DNA from: Streptomyces macrolidinus
GTDB taxonomy: Bacteria; Actinomycetota; Actinomycetes; Streptomycetales; Streptomycetaceae
Direction of reading: 5' to 3'
NCBI RefSeq assembly: GCF_023887685.1
Contig: NZ_JAMWMR010000001.1
Coordinates: 124,001-188,000 of the forward strand
Length of the DNA stretch: 64,000 nucleotides
Part shown: positions 41,903 to 51,591 of the stretch, piece by piece
Layout: the number at the start of each line of letters is the position of its first letter
Position numbering within the stretch: position 1 is the first letter of the stretch
Made by a program: the position numbers and the translations under genes
The notes under the pieces: model-generated
The model's input: the letters and a program-made list of their open reading frames with translations, nothing else
Databases searched by the model: none
Told to the model about the DNA's origin: nothing

Positions 41903-42447
41903 ACGGCGACCGCCTTCTCGAACCGCTCGCGGGTGCAGAAGCTGAGCAGCGCCGTCTTCTCCGGCTTCCGGATCTCGCGCTCGGGCACGAACCCGACCGC
42001 CGCGTTCAGCGCGTGCACGGCCGTGTTGCGCACATCGGGCTCCACGACGACGCGCGCGGTCGTCGGATCGGCGAACAGGCGCCGCATCACGGCGGTGATC
42101 ACGGCCCGGGTGAAGCCGTGCACCGGTGTGTCGGTCGGTGCGACGAGGAAGTGCATCCCGACGTCACCAGGCTCCGGCTCGTACAGGCCGACCAGTTCGC
42201 GGTGCGCCGGGTCGTACGTCTCCATCAGGAAGGCGGGGACGCCGTCGCACAGCCCGAGGAACGCGTGATGGTGCTCGTCGTCGGCTATCGCCCCGTAGGC
42301 CCGCTCGACGTGTTCCGGCCGGGCGTCCCGCATCATCCAGAACGCGGCCTTCGGGTGGGTGACCCAGCGGTGCAGCAGCGCGGCGTCCCGGGCGGGGTCG
42401 ACCGGGCGGAAGGCGAAGGCGCCGAGGGCGGCGGTACCGGTGCTCAT
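41899..42447 (-). CDS. desC: Desferrioxamine biosynthesis acyltransferase DesC
   Basis: GNAT-fold acyltransferase of 182 aa (RhbD/IucB type). It transfers a succinyl or acetyl group from CoA to N-hydroxycadaverine. Recognisable are [21 protein letters not shown] and [25 protein letters not shown]. It overlaps both desB and desD by 4 nt. The choice of acyl-CoA decides between desferrioxamine B and E; this cannot be read from sequence. Confidence 0.94.
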   Translation of the reverse strand: MSTGTAALGAFAFRPVDPARDAALLHRWVTHPKAAFWMMRDARPEHVERAYGAIADDEHHHAFLGLCDGVPAFLMETYDPAHRELVGLYEPEPGDVGMHFLVAPTDTPVHGFTRAVITAVMRRLFADPTTARVVVEPDVRNTAVHALNAAVGFVPEREIRKPEKTALLSFCTRERFEKAVAV

Positions 42448-43721
42448 ACGGCGAACTCCTGGAAGGCGATGGACTTCTCGACGGGGTAGTACTCGCTGCC
42501 GAGCAGCTCCCGGATGATGGACGCGTTGCGGTAGGGGCCCATGCCCAGGTCGGGGCTGGTGACGCTGTGCGTGTGCACGCCGCCGTTCTGGAGGAAGACG
42601 CCCCGGCCCGTCACGTCGATGGCGTAGTTGCGCGCCACGTCGAAGTTGCCGTGCGCGTCGTAGCGCAGCCGGTCCCGGACGGGCCTCAGGAACTCCGGCT
42701 CGACGAAGGTGTAGCCGGTGGCGAGGACGAGGGCCTGGGAGCGCAGCTCGTAGCCCTTGTGCTGCTCCTCCTGGTGGAAGCCGAGCGTGAAGCCGCCGTC
42801 TTCGTGACGGGCGCTGGTGAGCGCCGAGTTGGTGAGCAGCCGGGTGGGGACCGGGCCGTCGAGGTTCTTCTGGTAGAGCAGGTCGAAGATCTCGTCGATC
42901 AGGGCGCTGTCGATGCCCTTGAACAGGCCCTTCTGCTCCTCGACGAGGCGGTAGCGGGTCTGCTCGGGCAGCGCGTGGAAGTAGTCGATGTACTCGGGAG
43001 AGGTCATCTCCAGCGTGAGCTTGGTGTACTCCAGCGGGAAGAAGCGCGGGGAGCGGGTCACCCAGTTCAACTGATAGCCGTGGAGGTCGATCTCGCCGAG
43101 CAGATCGCGGTAGATCTCGGCGGCGGACTGGCCGCTGCCGACCAGCGTGATCGACTCCTTGGCCTGGAGCGCGTGCTTGTGGTCCAGATAGCGCGAGGTG
43201 TGGATGACTTCGCCGTCCAACTCGCGGCAGAACTCGGGGAGATGGGGCGTGGTGCCGGTGCCGAGGACCAGATGGCGGGCCCGGTGGACGTCCCCGGCGT
43301 CGGTCCGTGCGACGTACAGCTCGTCCTCGTACGTCACCTCGGTGACCGTCGTGCCGAAGCGGACGTTGCTCAGCTTCGAGGCGGCCCAGCGGCAGTAGTC
43401 GTCGTACTCGACGCGCAGCGGGTAGAAGTTCTCGCGGATGTAGAACGAGTAGAGCCGGCCCCGCTCCTTGAGATAGGCGAGGAAGGAGTACGGCGACGTC
43501 GGGTCGGCCAGGGTGACGAGGTCCGACAGGAACGGGGTCTGGAGGTGGGCACCGTCCAGGAACATCCCGGCATGCCAGGAGAAGGACGGCTTCGACTCCA
43601 GGAAGACGCCGTCGAGTTCGGTGATCGGCTCGGTGAGGCAGGCGAGTCCGAGGTTGAACGGGCCGAGCCCGATCCCTACGAAGTCGTGGGTCCTGCCGGG
43701 CATTTCAGGAAGCGCGGTCAA
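42444..43721 (-). CDS. desB: Cadaverine/lysine N-monooxygenase DesB
   Basis: FAD- and NADPH-dependent N-hydroxylase of 425 aa (IucD/PvdA type), hydroxylating cadaverine. The FAD motif is [14 protein letters not shown] and the NADPH motif [14 protein letters not shown], followed by ATGYTFVEP, the family marker. TTG 43721 was kept because GGGAG lies 7 nt upstream; it overlaps the desA stop by 17 nt. ATG 43703 is an alternative without a Shine-Dalgarno site. Confidence 0.95.
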   Translation of the reverse strand: MTALPEMPGRTHDFVGIGLGPFNLGLACLTEPITELDGVFLESKPSFSWHAGMFLDGAHLQTPFLSDLVTLADPTSPYSFLAYLKERGRLYSFYIRENFYPLRVEYDDYCRWAASKLSNVRFGTTVTEVTYEDELYVARTDAGDVHRARHLVLGTGTTPHLPEFCRELDGEVIHTSRYLDHKHALQAKESITLVGSGQSAAEIYRDLLGEIDLHGYQLNWVTRSPRFFPLEYTKLTLEMTSPEYIDYFHALPEQTRYRLVEEQKGLFKGIDSALIDEIFDLLYQKNLDGPVPTRLLTNSALTSARHEDGGFTLGFHQEEQHKGYELRSQALVLATGYTFVEPEFLRPVRDRLRYDAHGNFDVARNYAIDVTGRGVFLQNGGVHTHSVTSPDLGMGPYRNASIIRELLGSEYYPVEKSIAFQEFAV

Positions 43722-45162
43722 GAGACTCTCCCAGGTACTGCTCGGCGTGGGCGGCGATCAGATCGAGTACGGCGGCGATGTCGTCCACCGTGGTCTCGGG
43801 GTTGAGCAGGGTGAACTTCAGGTAGTGGCGGCCGAGGACCTTGGTGCCCGCGACCACGGCGTCACCGGAGGCGAACAGGGCACTGCGGGCGGCGCGGTTG
43901 GCGCGGTCGATCTCCGCCGGGTCGGTGACGACCGGCGGGAGGTAACGGAAGACCAGCGTGGACAGTCGCGGCTCCACGACCACCTCGAAGCGCGGGTCGC
44001 CGGCCAGCAGCCGCCAGCCCTGCCACGCCAGGTCGCAGACCTCGTCGAAGAGCGCCCCGATGCCGTCGGCGCCCATCGTGCGCAGGGTCAGCCACAGCTT
44101 GAGGGCGTCGAAACGCCGGGTGGTCTGGAGGGACTTGTCGACCTGGTTGGGGATGCCCTCCTGGCGTGCGCGGCGCGGGTTGAGGTAGTCCGCGTGGTAG
44201 GTCGCATGGCGCAGGGTGGCGCCGTCCCGGACCAGCACGGCGGAGGAACTCACCGGCTGGAAGAAGGACTTGTGGAAGTCGACGGTCACCGAGTCGGCGC
44301 GTTCGACACCGGAGAGGAGGTCGCGGCGGCGGGGGGAGACGAGCAGTCCGCAGCCGTACGCCGCGTCCACGTGCAGCCAGGTGCCGTGGCGGGCGCACAG
44401 CTCGGCGATCTCCGGCAGCGGGTCGATCGACCCGAAGTCGGTGGTACCGGCGGTGGCCACGACGGCCATCGGCACCAGCCCGTCCCGCGTGCAGCGCTCC
44501 AACTCGTGGGCGAGAGCGACGGTGTGGAGGCGGTGGTCGCTGTCGACGGGGATCGTGACCACCGCGTCCGGGCTCAGCCCCAGCAGTTTCGCCGACTTGC
44601 GGACGCTGAAGTGGCTCGCCTCGGAGGCGAAGGTCCGCAGTCGGGCGAGGCTCGCCGGGTCCGCCCCGCCGGGGAGCGCCTCCTCGCGGGCCAGCAGCAG
44701 CGCCTGGAGGTTGGACTGGCTGCCGCCGCTGGTGAACACGCCGTCGGCGCCGGGGCCGAAGCCGATGCGCTCGGTGGTCCAGTCGACGATCCGGCGTTCG
44801 ATGAGCGTGCCGCCCGCCGACTGGTCCCAGGTGTCGAGGGAGGAGTTGACGGCGGACAGGACCGCCTCGCCCACCAATGCCGGGATGACAACGGGGCAGT
44901 TGAGGTGGGCGAGGTAGCGCGGGTGGTGGAAGTAGACGGCGTCCCGGAGGTAGACCTCCTCCAACTCGTCCAGGGCTGCGGTGATCTCGCCCAACGGGCG
45001 GTCCAGGTCGACCCGGTCGAGGCGGGCGGTGAGGGCGTCGACCGTGACTCCGGTGAACGGGCCTTCGGCGGCGGCGAGTTGGGTGGCCACCCGCTCTACT
45101 CCTTCGGTCACGGAGCGGCGGTAGCCCTCCGTGGTCAGGTCATTGAGCAGGTGCGAGCGCAT
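43705..45162 (-). CDS. desA: Lysine decarboxylase DesA
   Basis: PLP-dependent group II decarboxylase of 485 aa that converts lysine to cadaverine, the first step of desferrioxamine synthesis. The PLP lysine lies in [13 protein letters not shown], the pyridine-nitrogen Asp in HVDAAYGC, and [15 protein letters not shown] matches the phosphate-binding region. ATG 45162 has GGGAGG 8 nt upstream. The iron box 60 bp upstream makes it the first gene of an iron-repressed operon. Confidence 0.96.
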   Translation of the reverse strand: MRSHLLNDLTTEGYRRSVTEGVERVATQLAAAEGPFTGVTVDALTARLDRVDLDRPLGEITAALDELEEVYLRDAVYFHHPRYLAHLNCPVVIPALVGEAVLSAVNSSLDTWDQSAGGTLIERRIVDWTTERIGFGPGADGVFTSGGSQSNLQALLLAREEALPGGADPASLARLRTFASEASHFSVRKSAKLLGLSPDAVVTIPVDSDHRLHTVALAHELERCTRDGLVPMAVVATAGTTDFGSIDPLPEIAELCARHGTWLHVDAAYGCGLLVSPRRRDLLSGVERADSVTVDFHKSFFQPVSSSAVLVRDGATLRHATYHADYLNPRRARQEGIPNQVDKSLQTTRRFDALKLWLTLRTMGADGIGALFDEVCDLAWQGWRLLAGDPRFEVVVEPRLSTLVFRYLPPVVTDPAEIDRANRAARSALFASGDAVVAGTKVLGRHYLKFTLLNPETTVDDIAAVLDLIAAHAEQYLGESLDRAS

Positions 45163-45221
45163 AGGGGGTCCTCCCGGTGGGGACGGTCCGTGCGGGACGG
45201 GGAAGCATCGGGGAGTTCAAC

Positions 45222-45240
45222 TTAGGTAAGCCTAACCTAA
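45222..45240. promoter_or_regulatory. Iron box (DmdR1-type operator) of desA
   Basis: TTAGGTAAGCCTAACCTAA, a 19-bp near-palindrome very close to the Streptomyces iron box TTAGGTTAGGCTCACCTAA. It lies 60 bp upstream of desA. Repression by an iron-loaded DmdR1/IdeR regulator is known for des genes; here inferred from the match. Confidence 0.92.
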
Positions 45241-45273
45241 CTTTGATCTCTGTGAAGTTCGCCGGGCCGTGGC

Positions 45274-45343
45274 CGCCGTCACTCGATCCGGCCGCTGTCA
45301 CACGCTCCGGCGGCCGTCTCTCGCTCCGGCCGCCGTCACGCGC
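45274..45343. repeat. 19-bp tandem repeat between desF and desA
   Basis: Three 19-bp units (CCGCCGTCACTCGATCCGG, CCGCTGTCACACGCTCCGG, CGGCCGTCTCTCGCTCCGG) and a partial fourth run to the end of desF. They fill the gap between the iron box and the desF stop, whose last codons lie in the fourth unit. Confidence 0.85.
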
Positions 45344-46178
45344 GGGTGCGCAGCTCCTCCTCGCTCAGGCCCTGCCGCCAGTAGCCGACGAAGGTGACGC
45401 GACGGCGGTCGATCCCGCGCTCACCGACGAAGTGCCGGCGCAGCTCCTTGATGCGGCCTGACTCGCCCGCGATCCACACGTACGGGGCCCGTGCCTCGGG
45501 GAGTGCGGCGTCCCGCAGTGCGCTGAGCGCCGTGGGGGAGCCGGTGGAGCGGACCAGCCAGGTGATCTCGGTGGCGGAGCCCGTCGCGAGATCCTGGACG
45601 TCGCCGGGGCGACCGGCCTCCAGCCAGGCGCGGACGCGTGTGCGCGGGGGCAGCGAGGTGAGGATCGCGGAGGCGGCGGGCACGGCGGTCTCGTCGGCCC
45701 ACAGCACCACGAGGTCGGTGTCCTCGGGCGGACGGAAGCGGATCGCGCGGTTGTCCTCGACCGCCGGTCCGAGCAGGACGACGCGGTCGCCCGCCGTGGC
45801 GCGGGAGGCCCAGCGGGAGGCGGGTCCGGCGGGAGCCTTCGAGTCCGGTGCCACGCCGTGCAGCACGAAGTCGATGTCGATCTCGTCGGGGTCGCGTCTG
45901 AGGGCGCGGAGCGTGTACGAGCGCATCACCGCCCGTACGTCGTCGGGCAGTTCGCGCCATTCCTGCCACCACCGGTCGCCGCGGTCGATCGGGACGACGG
46001 GCTCGGGCTGGCCGGGGTGCGGGAGGAAGAGGGACAGGCTCTGGTCGCGTCCCTCGGAGTGGAACGTCTTGAGGTCGTCGCCCGCGAAGGTGATCCGGAC
46101 CAGGGACGGCCCGAGCCGCCTCGTCCGTGCGACCTGGAGGGAGAAGAAGCGGAACGGGGCGGCTGTGGCCGTCGTCAT
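45336..46178 (-). CDS. desF: Siderophore-interacting protein DesF (ferric-siderophore reductase type)
   Basis: FAD-binding protein of 280 aa of the SIP/ViuB family that releases iron from imported ferrioxamine by reduction. Motifs: RSYTLRALRRDPDEIDIDFVLHG (FAD binding), GDRVVLLGPA and VVLWADETAVPAASAIL (NAD(P)H domain), and the C-terminal VTFVGYWRQGLSEEEL. ATG 46178 has AGGAG upstream. It follows desE by 43 bp on the same strand, so desE-desF is an uptake/reduction unit. Located in the cytoplasm. Confidence 0.93.
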   Translation of the reverse strand: MTTATAAPFRFFSLQVARTRRLGPSLVRITFAGDDLKTFHSEGRDQSLSLFLPHPGQPEPVVPIDRGDRWWQEWRELPDDVRAVMRSYTLRALRRDPDEIDIDFVLHGVAPDSKAPAGPASRWASRATAGDRVVLLGPAVEDNRAIRFRPPEDTDLVVLWADETAVPAASAILTSLPPRTRVRAWLEAGRPGDVQDLATGSATEITWLVRSTGSPTALSALRDAALPEARAPYVWIAGESGRIKELRRHFVGERGIDRRRVTFVGYWRQGLSEEELRTRA

Positions 46179-46221
46179 GGGTACTCCTGAGAGGGCGTCA
46201 GGGGGTCGACAGGGGGAGGTG

Positions 46222-47265
46222 TCAGCCGACCTTCTTGGCGTTCTCGATCGCCTGGGCCAGGTCCTCGAGGAGCGGCGCGCACTTGTCGTACGAGAGGATG
46301 GGCTCGGTGGTGCGGGCGACGACCTGGCCCGCCTTGACAGCAGGGAGCTTCTTCCAGGTCGCCTCGGTGATGTCGGCGGGCTGAATGGCCGAGGTGCGGT
46401 TGTCCATCAGGATGACGTCGGCCGGGTACTTGTCGACGTTCTCCCAGCTCAGGCTCTCGTACCAGCCGCCGCTCGCCTTGAGGGCGGAGGCGGAGGGCTC
46501 GACGATGTCGACGCCGAGCGCCTTGAAGTACTCCAGATCGATCGAGAGGTCGGAGCCGGAGACGTAGAACACCTCCTGGCTCGCGGAGCCGACCAGCACC
46601 CTGATGCCGGGGTTGGCCTTCGCGGCGGCGCGCAGCCGGGCCGCCGCGTCCTCGAACCGCTTCTTCGCCCGGGTGATCTTCGCGGACGAGGGGTCCGCGC
46701 CGAGCCCCTTCGCGAGCTGGAGCATGCGCTGCAGCGGCTCGGTCAACTGGCGGTCGTAGACGGAGATCCCGACGCTCGGCGCGCCGACGGCGAGGATCTT
46801 CTTCTTCGACTCGTCGGGCACGTACCAGAGGGTGCCCGCGTCGTCGAACATCGTGGTGACGAGCAGATCGGGGGCGAGGGCCGCGTACTTCTCGATGTCG
46901 AACTGGCCCCACTCGTTGCCGAGCAGCGTGAGCTTGTCGATGTCGAGGTCACCGGCCTGGACGTCGGCTTTGCCGGACTTCGTCCTCGTCGGCCCGAAGA
47001 CACCCTTCACCTCGACCCCGTAGTCATGGAGCGCGGCGGCGACACTCACGAACGCGACGATGCTCGACGGGGTCCGGTCCGCCGTCGCGGTCTGCCCCCG
47101 GTCGTCCTTGAAGGACCAGGGCCCGGATGCCGCGGCGGTCGCCGAGCCGCTGCCGTCGGACGACTTGCCGTCCCCGCAGGCCGCGAGTGCGGCACCGAGG
47201 CCGAGGGCGCCACCGGCGGCGAGCAGACCGCGGCGGGTGGGGCGGAGGGCACGGATGTGGGACAT
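46222..47265 (-). CDS. desE: Ferrioxamine-binding lipoprotein DesE
   Basis: Siderophore-binding lipoprotein of 347 aa (type III, FepB/BtuF-like). RPTRRGLLAAGG plus lipobox LAAC (Cys30) indicate a Tat-type lipoprotein. The two lobes are linked by a long helix, and the N-lobe has PSSIVAFVSVAAALHDYGVEV. It captures ferrioxamines outside the membrane; no permease or ATPase genes are adjacent. An iron box lies about 55 bp upstream. Confidence 0.94.
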   Translation of the reverse strand: MSHIRALRPTRRGLLAAGGALGLGAALAACGDGKSSDGSGSATAAASGPWSFKDDRGQTATADRTPSSIVAFVSVAAALHDYGVEVKGVFGPTRTKSGKADVQAGDLDIDKLTLLGNEWGQFDIEKYAALAPDLLVTTMFDDAGTLWYVPDESKKKILAVGAPSVGISVYDRQLTEPLQRMLQLAKGLGADPSSAKITRAKKRFEDAAARLRAAAKANPGIRVLVGSASQEVFYVSGSDLSIDLEYFKALGVDIVEPSASALKASGGWYESLSWENVDKYPADVILMDNRTSAIQPADITEATWKKLPAVKAGQVVARTTEPILSYDKCAPLLEDLAQAIENAKKVG

Positions 47266-47317
47266 GGGTGTGGCCTGCCTTCGAACAGGGCGGAGCGTCC
47301 GCCGGATGAATCCGAAG

Positions 47318-47337
47318 GAAGGTTAGCCTAACCTTAG
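47318..47337. promoter_or_regulatory. Iron box of desE
   Basis: On the minus strand this reads TAAGGTTAGGCTAACCTTCC, matching the iron-box core AGGTTAGGCT followed by ACCT. It lies about 55 bp upstream of the desE start. Iron-dependent DmdR1 binding is inferred. Confidence 0.9.
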
Positions 47338-47380
47338 TTATAGTCCCAGGGGTGGGGCGTTCCAGCCCCCCGCACGCACA

Positions 47381-47405
47381 AGGGCCCGCGCCAAGCGCGG
47401 GCCCT
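47381..47405 (-). terminator. Terminator of the leucine-catabolic operon
   Basis: Perfect 11-bp stem AGGGCCCGCGC (47381-47391) and complement (47395-47405) with a 3-nt loop, 24 bp beyond the acdH stop on the minus strand. Confidence 0.92.
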
Positions 47406-47428
47406 CGCACCGTACGGTCCCTACGGAC

Positions 47429-48589
47429 TCAGTCCGTCAGCCCCAACTCCCGCGCGATCAGCATCCGCTGCACCTCGCTCGTGCCCTCGCCGATCTCCAG
47501 GATCTTGGAGTCGCGCCACATCCGGGCCACCGGATACTCGTTCATGAAGCCGTAGCCGCCGTGGATCTGCGTGGCCTCGCGGGCGTTGTCCACCGCGATC
47601 GTGGAGGAGTGGAGCTTGGCCAGCGCCGCCTCCTTCTTGAAGGGCTCGCCCGCGACCATCCGGGACGCGGCGTCACGCCAGGCCAGCCGGGCCGTGTACG
47701 CCTTCATCTCCATGTCCGCGATCTTGAACTGCACGGCCTGGTACGAGCCGATGGGCCGCCCGAAGGTCCGGCGCTCCTTGGCGTACTTCACCGACTCGTC
47801 CACACAGCCCTGTGCCAGACCCGTCGCCAGCGCCGCGATGGCGATCCGGCCCTCGTCCAGGATGCGCAGGAACTGGGCGAAGCCGCGGCCCTCCTCGCCC
47901 ACCAGGTTCGCCGCGGGCACGCGGACGTCCACGAACGACAGTTCACGGGTGTCCGACGCGTTCCAGCCGACCTTCGAGTACGGGGCCGCGACCGTGAAGC
48001 CGGGGGTGCCCGACGGGACGATGATCGAGGAGATCAGCGGTCGGCCGTCCGGCTTGTGGCCCGTCACCGCGGTGACCGTCACCAGGCCCGTGATGTCCGT
48101 GCCCGAGTTGGTGATGAAGCACTTGGTGCCGTTGATGACCCATTCATCGGTCTCGGGGTCCAGCCGGGCCGTCGTACGGGTCCCGCCCGCGTCCGAGCCC
48201 GCTTCCGGCTCCGTCAGACCGAAGGCGCCCAGTATCTCGCCGGAGCACAGCCGCGGCAGCCACTCCCGCTTCTGCTCCTCCGTACCGAAGAGGTGGATCG
48301 GCATCGCGCCCAGGGAGACACCCGCTTCGAGGGTGATGGCCACGGACGAGTCGACGCGGGCCAGCTCCTCCAGCGCGAGGCCCAGCGCCAGATAGTCGCC
48401 GCCCATGCCGCCGTACTCCTCCGGGAACGGCAGCCCGAACAGGCCCATGCGGCCCATCTCGCGGACGATCTCGTACGGGAACTCATGGCGCTCGTAGAAG
48501 TCGCCGATCTTGGGGGCGACGACGTCGTGGGCGAACTCCTCGACCGTGCGCCGGAGTTCCTCCAGCTCGGGGGAGAGGCGGTGGTCCAT
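47429..48589 (-). CDS. acdH: Acyl-CoA dehydrogenase AcdH (branched-chain)
   Basis: FAD-dependent acyl-CoA dehydrogenase of 386 aa, probably oxidising isovaleryl- or isobutyryl-CoA. FGLTEPEAGSDAGG and NGTKCFITNSG are the family signatures; the base Glu is in LEIGEGTSEVQR near the C-terminus. ATG 48589 has AAGGAG 8 nt upstream. It is 5 bp after HMG-CoA lyase and last in the operon mccB-mccA-lyase-acdH. From memory the S. coelicolor counterpart is AcdH of valine and isoleucine catabolism. Confidence 0.93.
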   Translation of the reverse strand: MDHRLSPELEELRRTVEEFAHDVVAPKIGDFYERHEFPYEIVREMGRMGLFGLPFPEEYGGMGGDYLALGLALEELARVDSSVAITLEAGVSLGAMPIHLFGTEEQKREWLPRLCSGEILGAFGLTEPEAGSDAGGTRTTARLDPETDEWVINGTKCFITNSGTDITGLVTVTAVTGHKPDGRPLISSIIVPSGTPGFTVAAPYSKVGWNASDTRELSFVDVRVPAANLVGEEGRGFAQFLRILDEGRIAIAALATGLAQGCVDESVKYAKERRTFGRPIGSYQAVQFKIADMEMKAYTARLAWRDAASRMVAGEPFKKEAALAKLHSSTIAVDNAREATQIHGGYGFMNEYPVARMWRDSKILEIGEGTSEVQRMLIARELGLTD

Positions 48590-48594
48590 GGGGA

Positions 48595-49533
48595 TCACTC
48601 CTTGTGGGAGAGGGCTCGGACGGTACGGGACGGGCTGGGGCGGTCGAGGTGCGCCGCCATCCACACGCTGGTGGCGACCAGTCGGTCGAGGTCGACCCCG
48701 GTGTCGATACCGAGGCCGTGGAGCATCCACACCAGGTCCTCGGTGGCGAGGTTGCCCGTGGCGGACTTGGCGTACGGGCAGCCGCCGAGGCCGCCCGCGG
48801 AGGCGTCGACGGTCGTCACGCCGTGCTGGAGCGCGGCCAGGGTGTTGGCGAGGGCCTGGCCGTAGGTGTCGTGGAAGTGCACGCCGAGCGCGCTGGTCGG
48901 CACGCCCTCCTCGTTCAACTCGGAGAGCAGCTCCAGGACATGGCCCGGGGTCGCCACACCGATCGTGTCGCCCAGGCTCAGCTCGTCGCAGCCCATGTCC
49001 ATGAGGGCCTTGCAGACGCGGACGACCTGATGGATCGGGACGGCGCCCTCCCAGGGGTCGCCGAAGCACATGGAGACATAGCCGCGCACCCGCGCCTTGC
49101 GGTCCTTCGCGCGCCGGACCACGGGGTCGAACATCCCGAGGGCCTCGTCCACCGTGCGGTTGAGGTTGGCCTTGGCGAAGGACTCGGTGGCGCTGGCGAA
49201 GACGGCGATCCGGCGGGCGCCCAGCGCGAGGGCCCGGTCCAGGCCGCGCTCGTTCGGCACGAGCACCGGAAGCTCCACCGGAAGATCGGCGACGAGCGGG
49301 AACAGCTCCTCGGCGTCGGCGAGTTGGGGCACCCACTTGGGGTGCACGAAGCTCGTGGCCTCGACGGTGGTCAGGCCCGCCTCGGCGAGCCGGCGGATGA
49401 AGTCCGCCTTCACCTCGACGGGGACCGTGCGCTTCTCGTTCTGCAGGCCGTCGCGCGGGCCGACCTCATGGATCCTGACCCGCGCGGGCAGGTCCTGGGC
49501 CGGTACGACCATGGGCAGATGCCGGTCGGTCAT
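48595..49533 (-). CDS. Hydroxymethylglutaryl-CoA lyase
   Basis: TIM-barrel lyase of 312 aa, cleaving HMG-CoA to acetyl-CoA and acetoacetate, the last step of leucine breakdown. VGPRDGLQNEK is the N-terminal active-site signature, HFHDTYGQALANTLAAL carries metal-binding histidines, and GLGGCPYAKSATGN the catalytic Cys loop. Overlaps mccA by 4 nt. The context identifies the HMG-CoA role rather than another DRE-TIM lyase. Confidence 0.95.
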   Translation of the reverse strand: MTDRHLPMVVPAQDLPARVRIHEVGPRDGLQNEKRTVPVEVKADFIRRLAEAGLTTVEATSFVHPKWVPQLADAEELFPLVADLPVELPVLVPNERGLDRALALGARRIAVFASATESFAKANLNRTVDEALGMFDPVVRRAKDRKARVRGYVSMCFGDPWEGAVPIHQVVRVCKALMDMGCDELSLGDTIGVATPGHVLELLSELNEEGVPTSALGVHFHDTYGQALANTLAALQHGVTTVDASAGGLGGCPYAKSATGNLATEDLVWMLHGLGIDTGVDLDRLVATSVWMAAHLDRPSPSRTVRALSHKE

Positions 49534-51581
49534 CGCTGCGCCTCCGTGGTCCCGGGGTCGGTCTCGTCCTCGTGGGGTGCGATCACGGCCAGCACCTGGT
49601 CCATGGCGACCGTCGTGCCGGGGGTGACGTCGAGTTCGGCGACGGTGCCCGCGTGCGGGGCGGAGATGACGTGCTCCATCTTCATCGCCTCCACCACCAG
49701 CAGGCTCTGTCCCGCGGTCACCTCGTCGCCCACGGCCACCTTGACGACGGTCACCGTGCCGGGCATGGGGGCGGTCAGCGAGTCCGTGCCCGCACGGGCC
49801 GCACCGGCCAGCGAGGCGGCGACCGGGTCGTGGTCGCGCACCTGCCAGGCGTCGCCGTCCCGGCCCAGCCAGGTGCCGTCCGCCGCGGTGGCGAAGGTGT
49901 GCGTCACTCCGTCGAGCGCGAACGTGAACCGGGACTTCGCGGCGCGGCCCGACGGCAGGACCGAGGGTCCGCGCAGCGGCTCCTTGCCGTCGAAGAGCAC
50001 CTCGACGGCGCCGTTCGCCGTGCCGCGCACGCGCACGGTCACCGGGTCCTGGCCCGGCACCCGCAGCGGGTGGACCGTCCAGGCGCGTTCGCCGCCGAGG
50101 CGCCAGCCGTCGGGCACGGAGAACGGATCGACCCAGCCGCGCTCCTCGGTGCCCAGGGCGGCCTGGCGCAGCAGCGCCGCCGCCGCGTAGACCTCCTCGG
50201 GCACCTCGGTCGGCACGAGGCCGTCCATCTCGCGCTCCACCAGCCCCGTGTCCAACTCACCGGCCACGACCGCCGGATGGGCCAGCAGACGGCGCAGGAA
50301 GCCCGCGTTGGTCGGCACGCCCAGGGTGACGGTCCGGGCCAGCGCCGCCCGCAGCTTGCGCAGCGCGCTCTCGCGGTCGGGGCCGTAGGCGATGACCTTC
50401 GACAGCATCGGGTCGTAGAGGCTGCCGACCTCGGTGCCCTCGGACAGCCCCGAGTCCGTGCGCACCCCCTCGCCCTGCGGTTCGTGCAGCGAGAGCACCG
50501 TGCCGCCGCTGGGCAGGAAGCCGCGGGCCCCCTCCTTGACCGACACGGTCTCGGCGCAGATACGGGCCTCGACCGCGTGCCCCGTGAGCGTGATGTCCTG
50601 CTGTGCGAAGGGCAACTGCTCGCCCGCCGCCACCCGCACCTGCCATTCGACCAGGTCCAGGCCCGTGATCAGCTCCGTGACCGGATGCTCCACCTGGAGG
50701 CGGGTGTTCATCTCCATGAAGAAGTACGACGACGGGTCGCCGCCGGGCACGATGAACTCCACCGTGCCCGCGCCCCGGTATCCGCACGAGCGGGCCGCCT
50801 GGACCGCCGCCTCGCCCATCGCCGCGCGCGTGTCCTCGTCGAGGAGCACGCTCGGCGCTTCCTCGATGAGCTTCTGATGGCGGCGCTGGAGGGAGCACTC
50901 GCGCTCGCCGAGATGCACCACATGGCCGTGGCCGTCGGCCAGGACCTGGATCTCGATATGGCGGGGGCGGTCGATCCAGCGCTCCACGAGCAGCGTGCCG
51001 TCGCCGAAGGAGGCCGTGGCCTCGCGGCGGGCCGCCGCGATCTCGTCGGCCAGCAGCGCGGCGTCCCGCACCAGCCGCATGCCCTTGCCGCCGCCGCCCG
51101 CGCTCGGCTTCAGCAGCACCGGCATCCCGATCTCCCGGGCGGCATCGGCCAGTTCGGCGTCACTGAGACCGCTGCCGCTGGAGCCGGGGACGACCGGGAC
51201 CCCGGCCGCCCGCACCGTCTCCTTGGCGCGGATCTTGTCGCCCATGAGCGCGATGGCGTCCGCCGACGGCCCGATGAAGACCAGCCCGGCCTCCTGGCAC
51301 GCCCGCGCGAACTCGGCGTTCTCCGCGAGGAAGCCGTACCCCGGGTGCACCGCCTGGGCGCCGGTCCGCGCCGCCGCCTCCAGCAGCCGCTCCATGGACA
51401 GATAGCTCTCGGCCGCCGGAGCCGGACCGATCCGTACCGCCGTGTCGGCCTCCCGTACATGCCGGGCGTCCGCGTCGGCGTCGGAGAAGACGGCCACCGA
51501 GCGCACGCCCATCGACCGCAGCGTGCGGATCACGCGTACGGCGATCTCGCCCCGGTTGGCCACAAGCACCGTGTCGAACAT
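49530..51581 (-). CDS. mccA: Methylcrotonyl-CoA carboxylase alpha subunit (biotin carboxylase + BCCP)
   Basis: Biotin-containing subunit of 683 aa. Domains: biotin carboxylase (about 1-450; FDTVLVANRGEIAVRVIRT, KPSAGGGGKGMRLV ATP-grasp loop), a linking region, and a C-terminal biotinyl domain with the biotinylation site VVEAMKMEH. It carboxylates biotin for the partner subunit mccB. The surroundings (HMG-CoA lyase, acyl-CoA dehydrogenase) favour 3-methylcrotonyl-CoA over acetyl- or propionyl-CoA. It follows mccB by 10 bp. Confidence 0.9.
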   Translation of the reverse strand: MFDTVLVANRGEIAVRVIRTLRSMGVRSVAVFSDADADARHVREADTAVRIGPAPAAESYLSMERLLEAAARTGAQAVHPGYGFLAENAEFARACQEAGLVFIGPSADAIALMGDKIRAKETVRAAGVPVVPGSSGSGLSDAELADAAREIGMPVLLKPSAGGGGKGMRLVRDAALLADEIAAARREATASFGDGTLLVERWIDRPRHIEIQVLADGHGHVVHLGERECSLQRRHQKLIEEAPSVLLDEDTRAAMGEAAVQAARSCGYRGAGTVEFIVPGGDPSSYFFMEMNTRLQVEHPVTELITGLDLVEWQVRVAAGEQLPFAQQDITLTGHAVEARICAETVSVKEGARGFLPSGGTVLSLHEPQGEGVRTDSGLSEGTEVGSLYDPMLSKVIAYGPDRESALRKLRAALARTVTLGVPTNAGFLRRLLAHPAVVAGELDTGLVEREMDGLVPTEVPEEVYAAAALLRQAALGTEERGWVDPFSVPDGWRLGGERAWTVHPLRVPGQDPVTVRVRGTANGAVEVLFDGKEPLRGPSVLPSGRAAKSRFTFALDGVTHTFATAADGTWLGRDGDAWQVRDHDPVAASLAGAARAGTDSLTAPMPGTVTVVKVAVGDEVTAGQSLLVVEAMKMEHVISAPHAGTVAELDVTPGTTVAMDQVLAVIAPHEDETDPGTTEAQR

Positions 51582-51591
51582 GGACTCCCCC

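Noticed and set aside
47429..49336. Fusion of HMG-CoA lyase and acyl-CoA dehydrogenase in one frame
   Set aside because: The upstream part of this frame is an out-of-frame reading of the lyase gene; the dehydrogenase has its own ATG and Shine-Dalgarno site.
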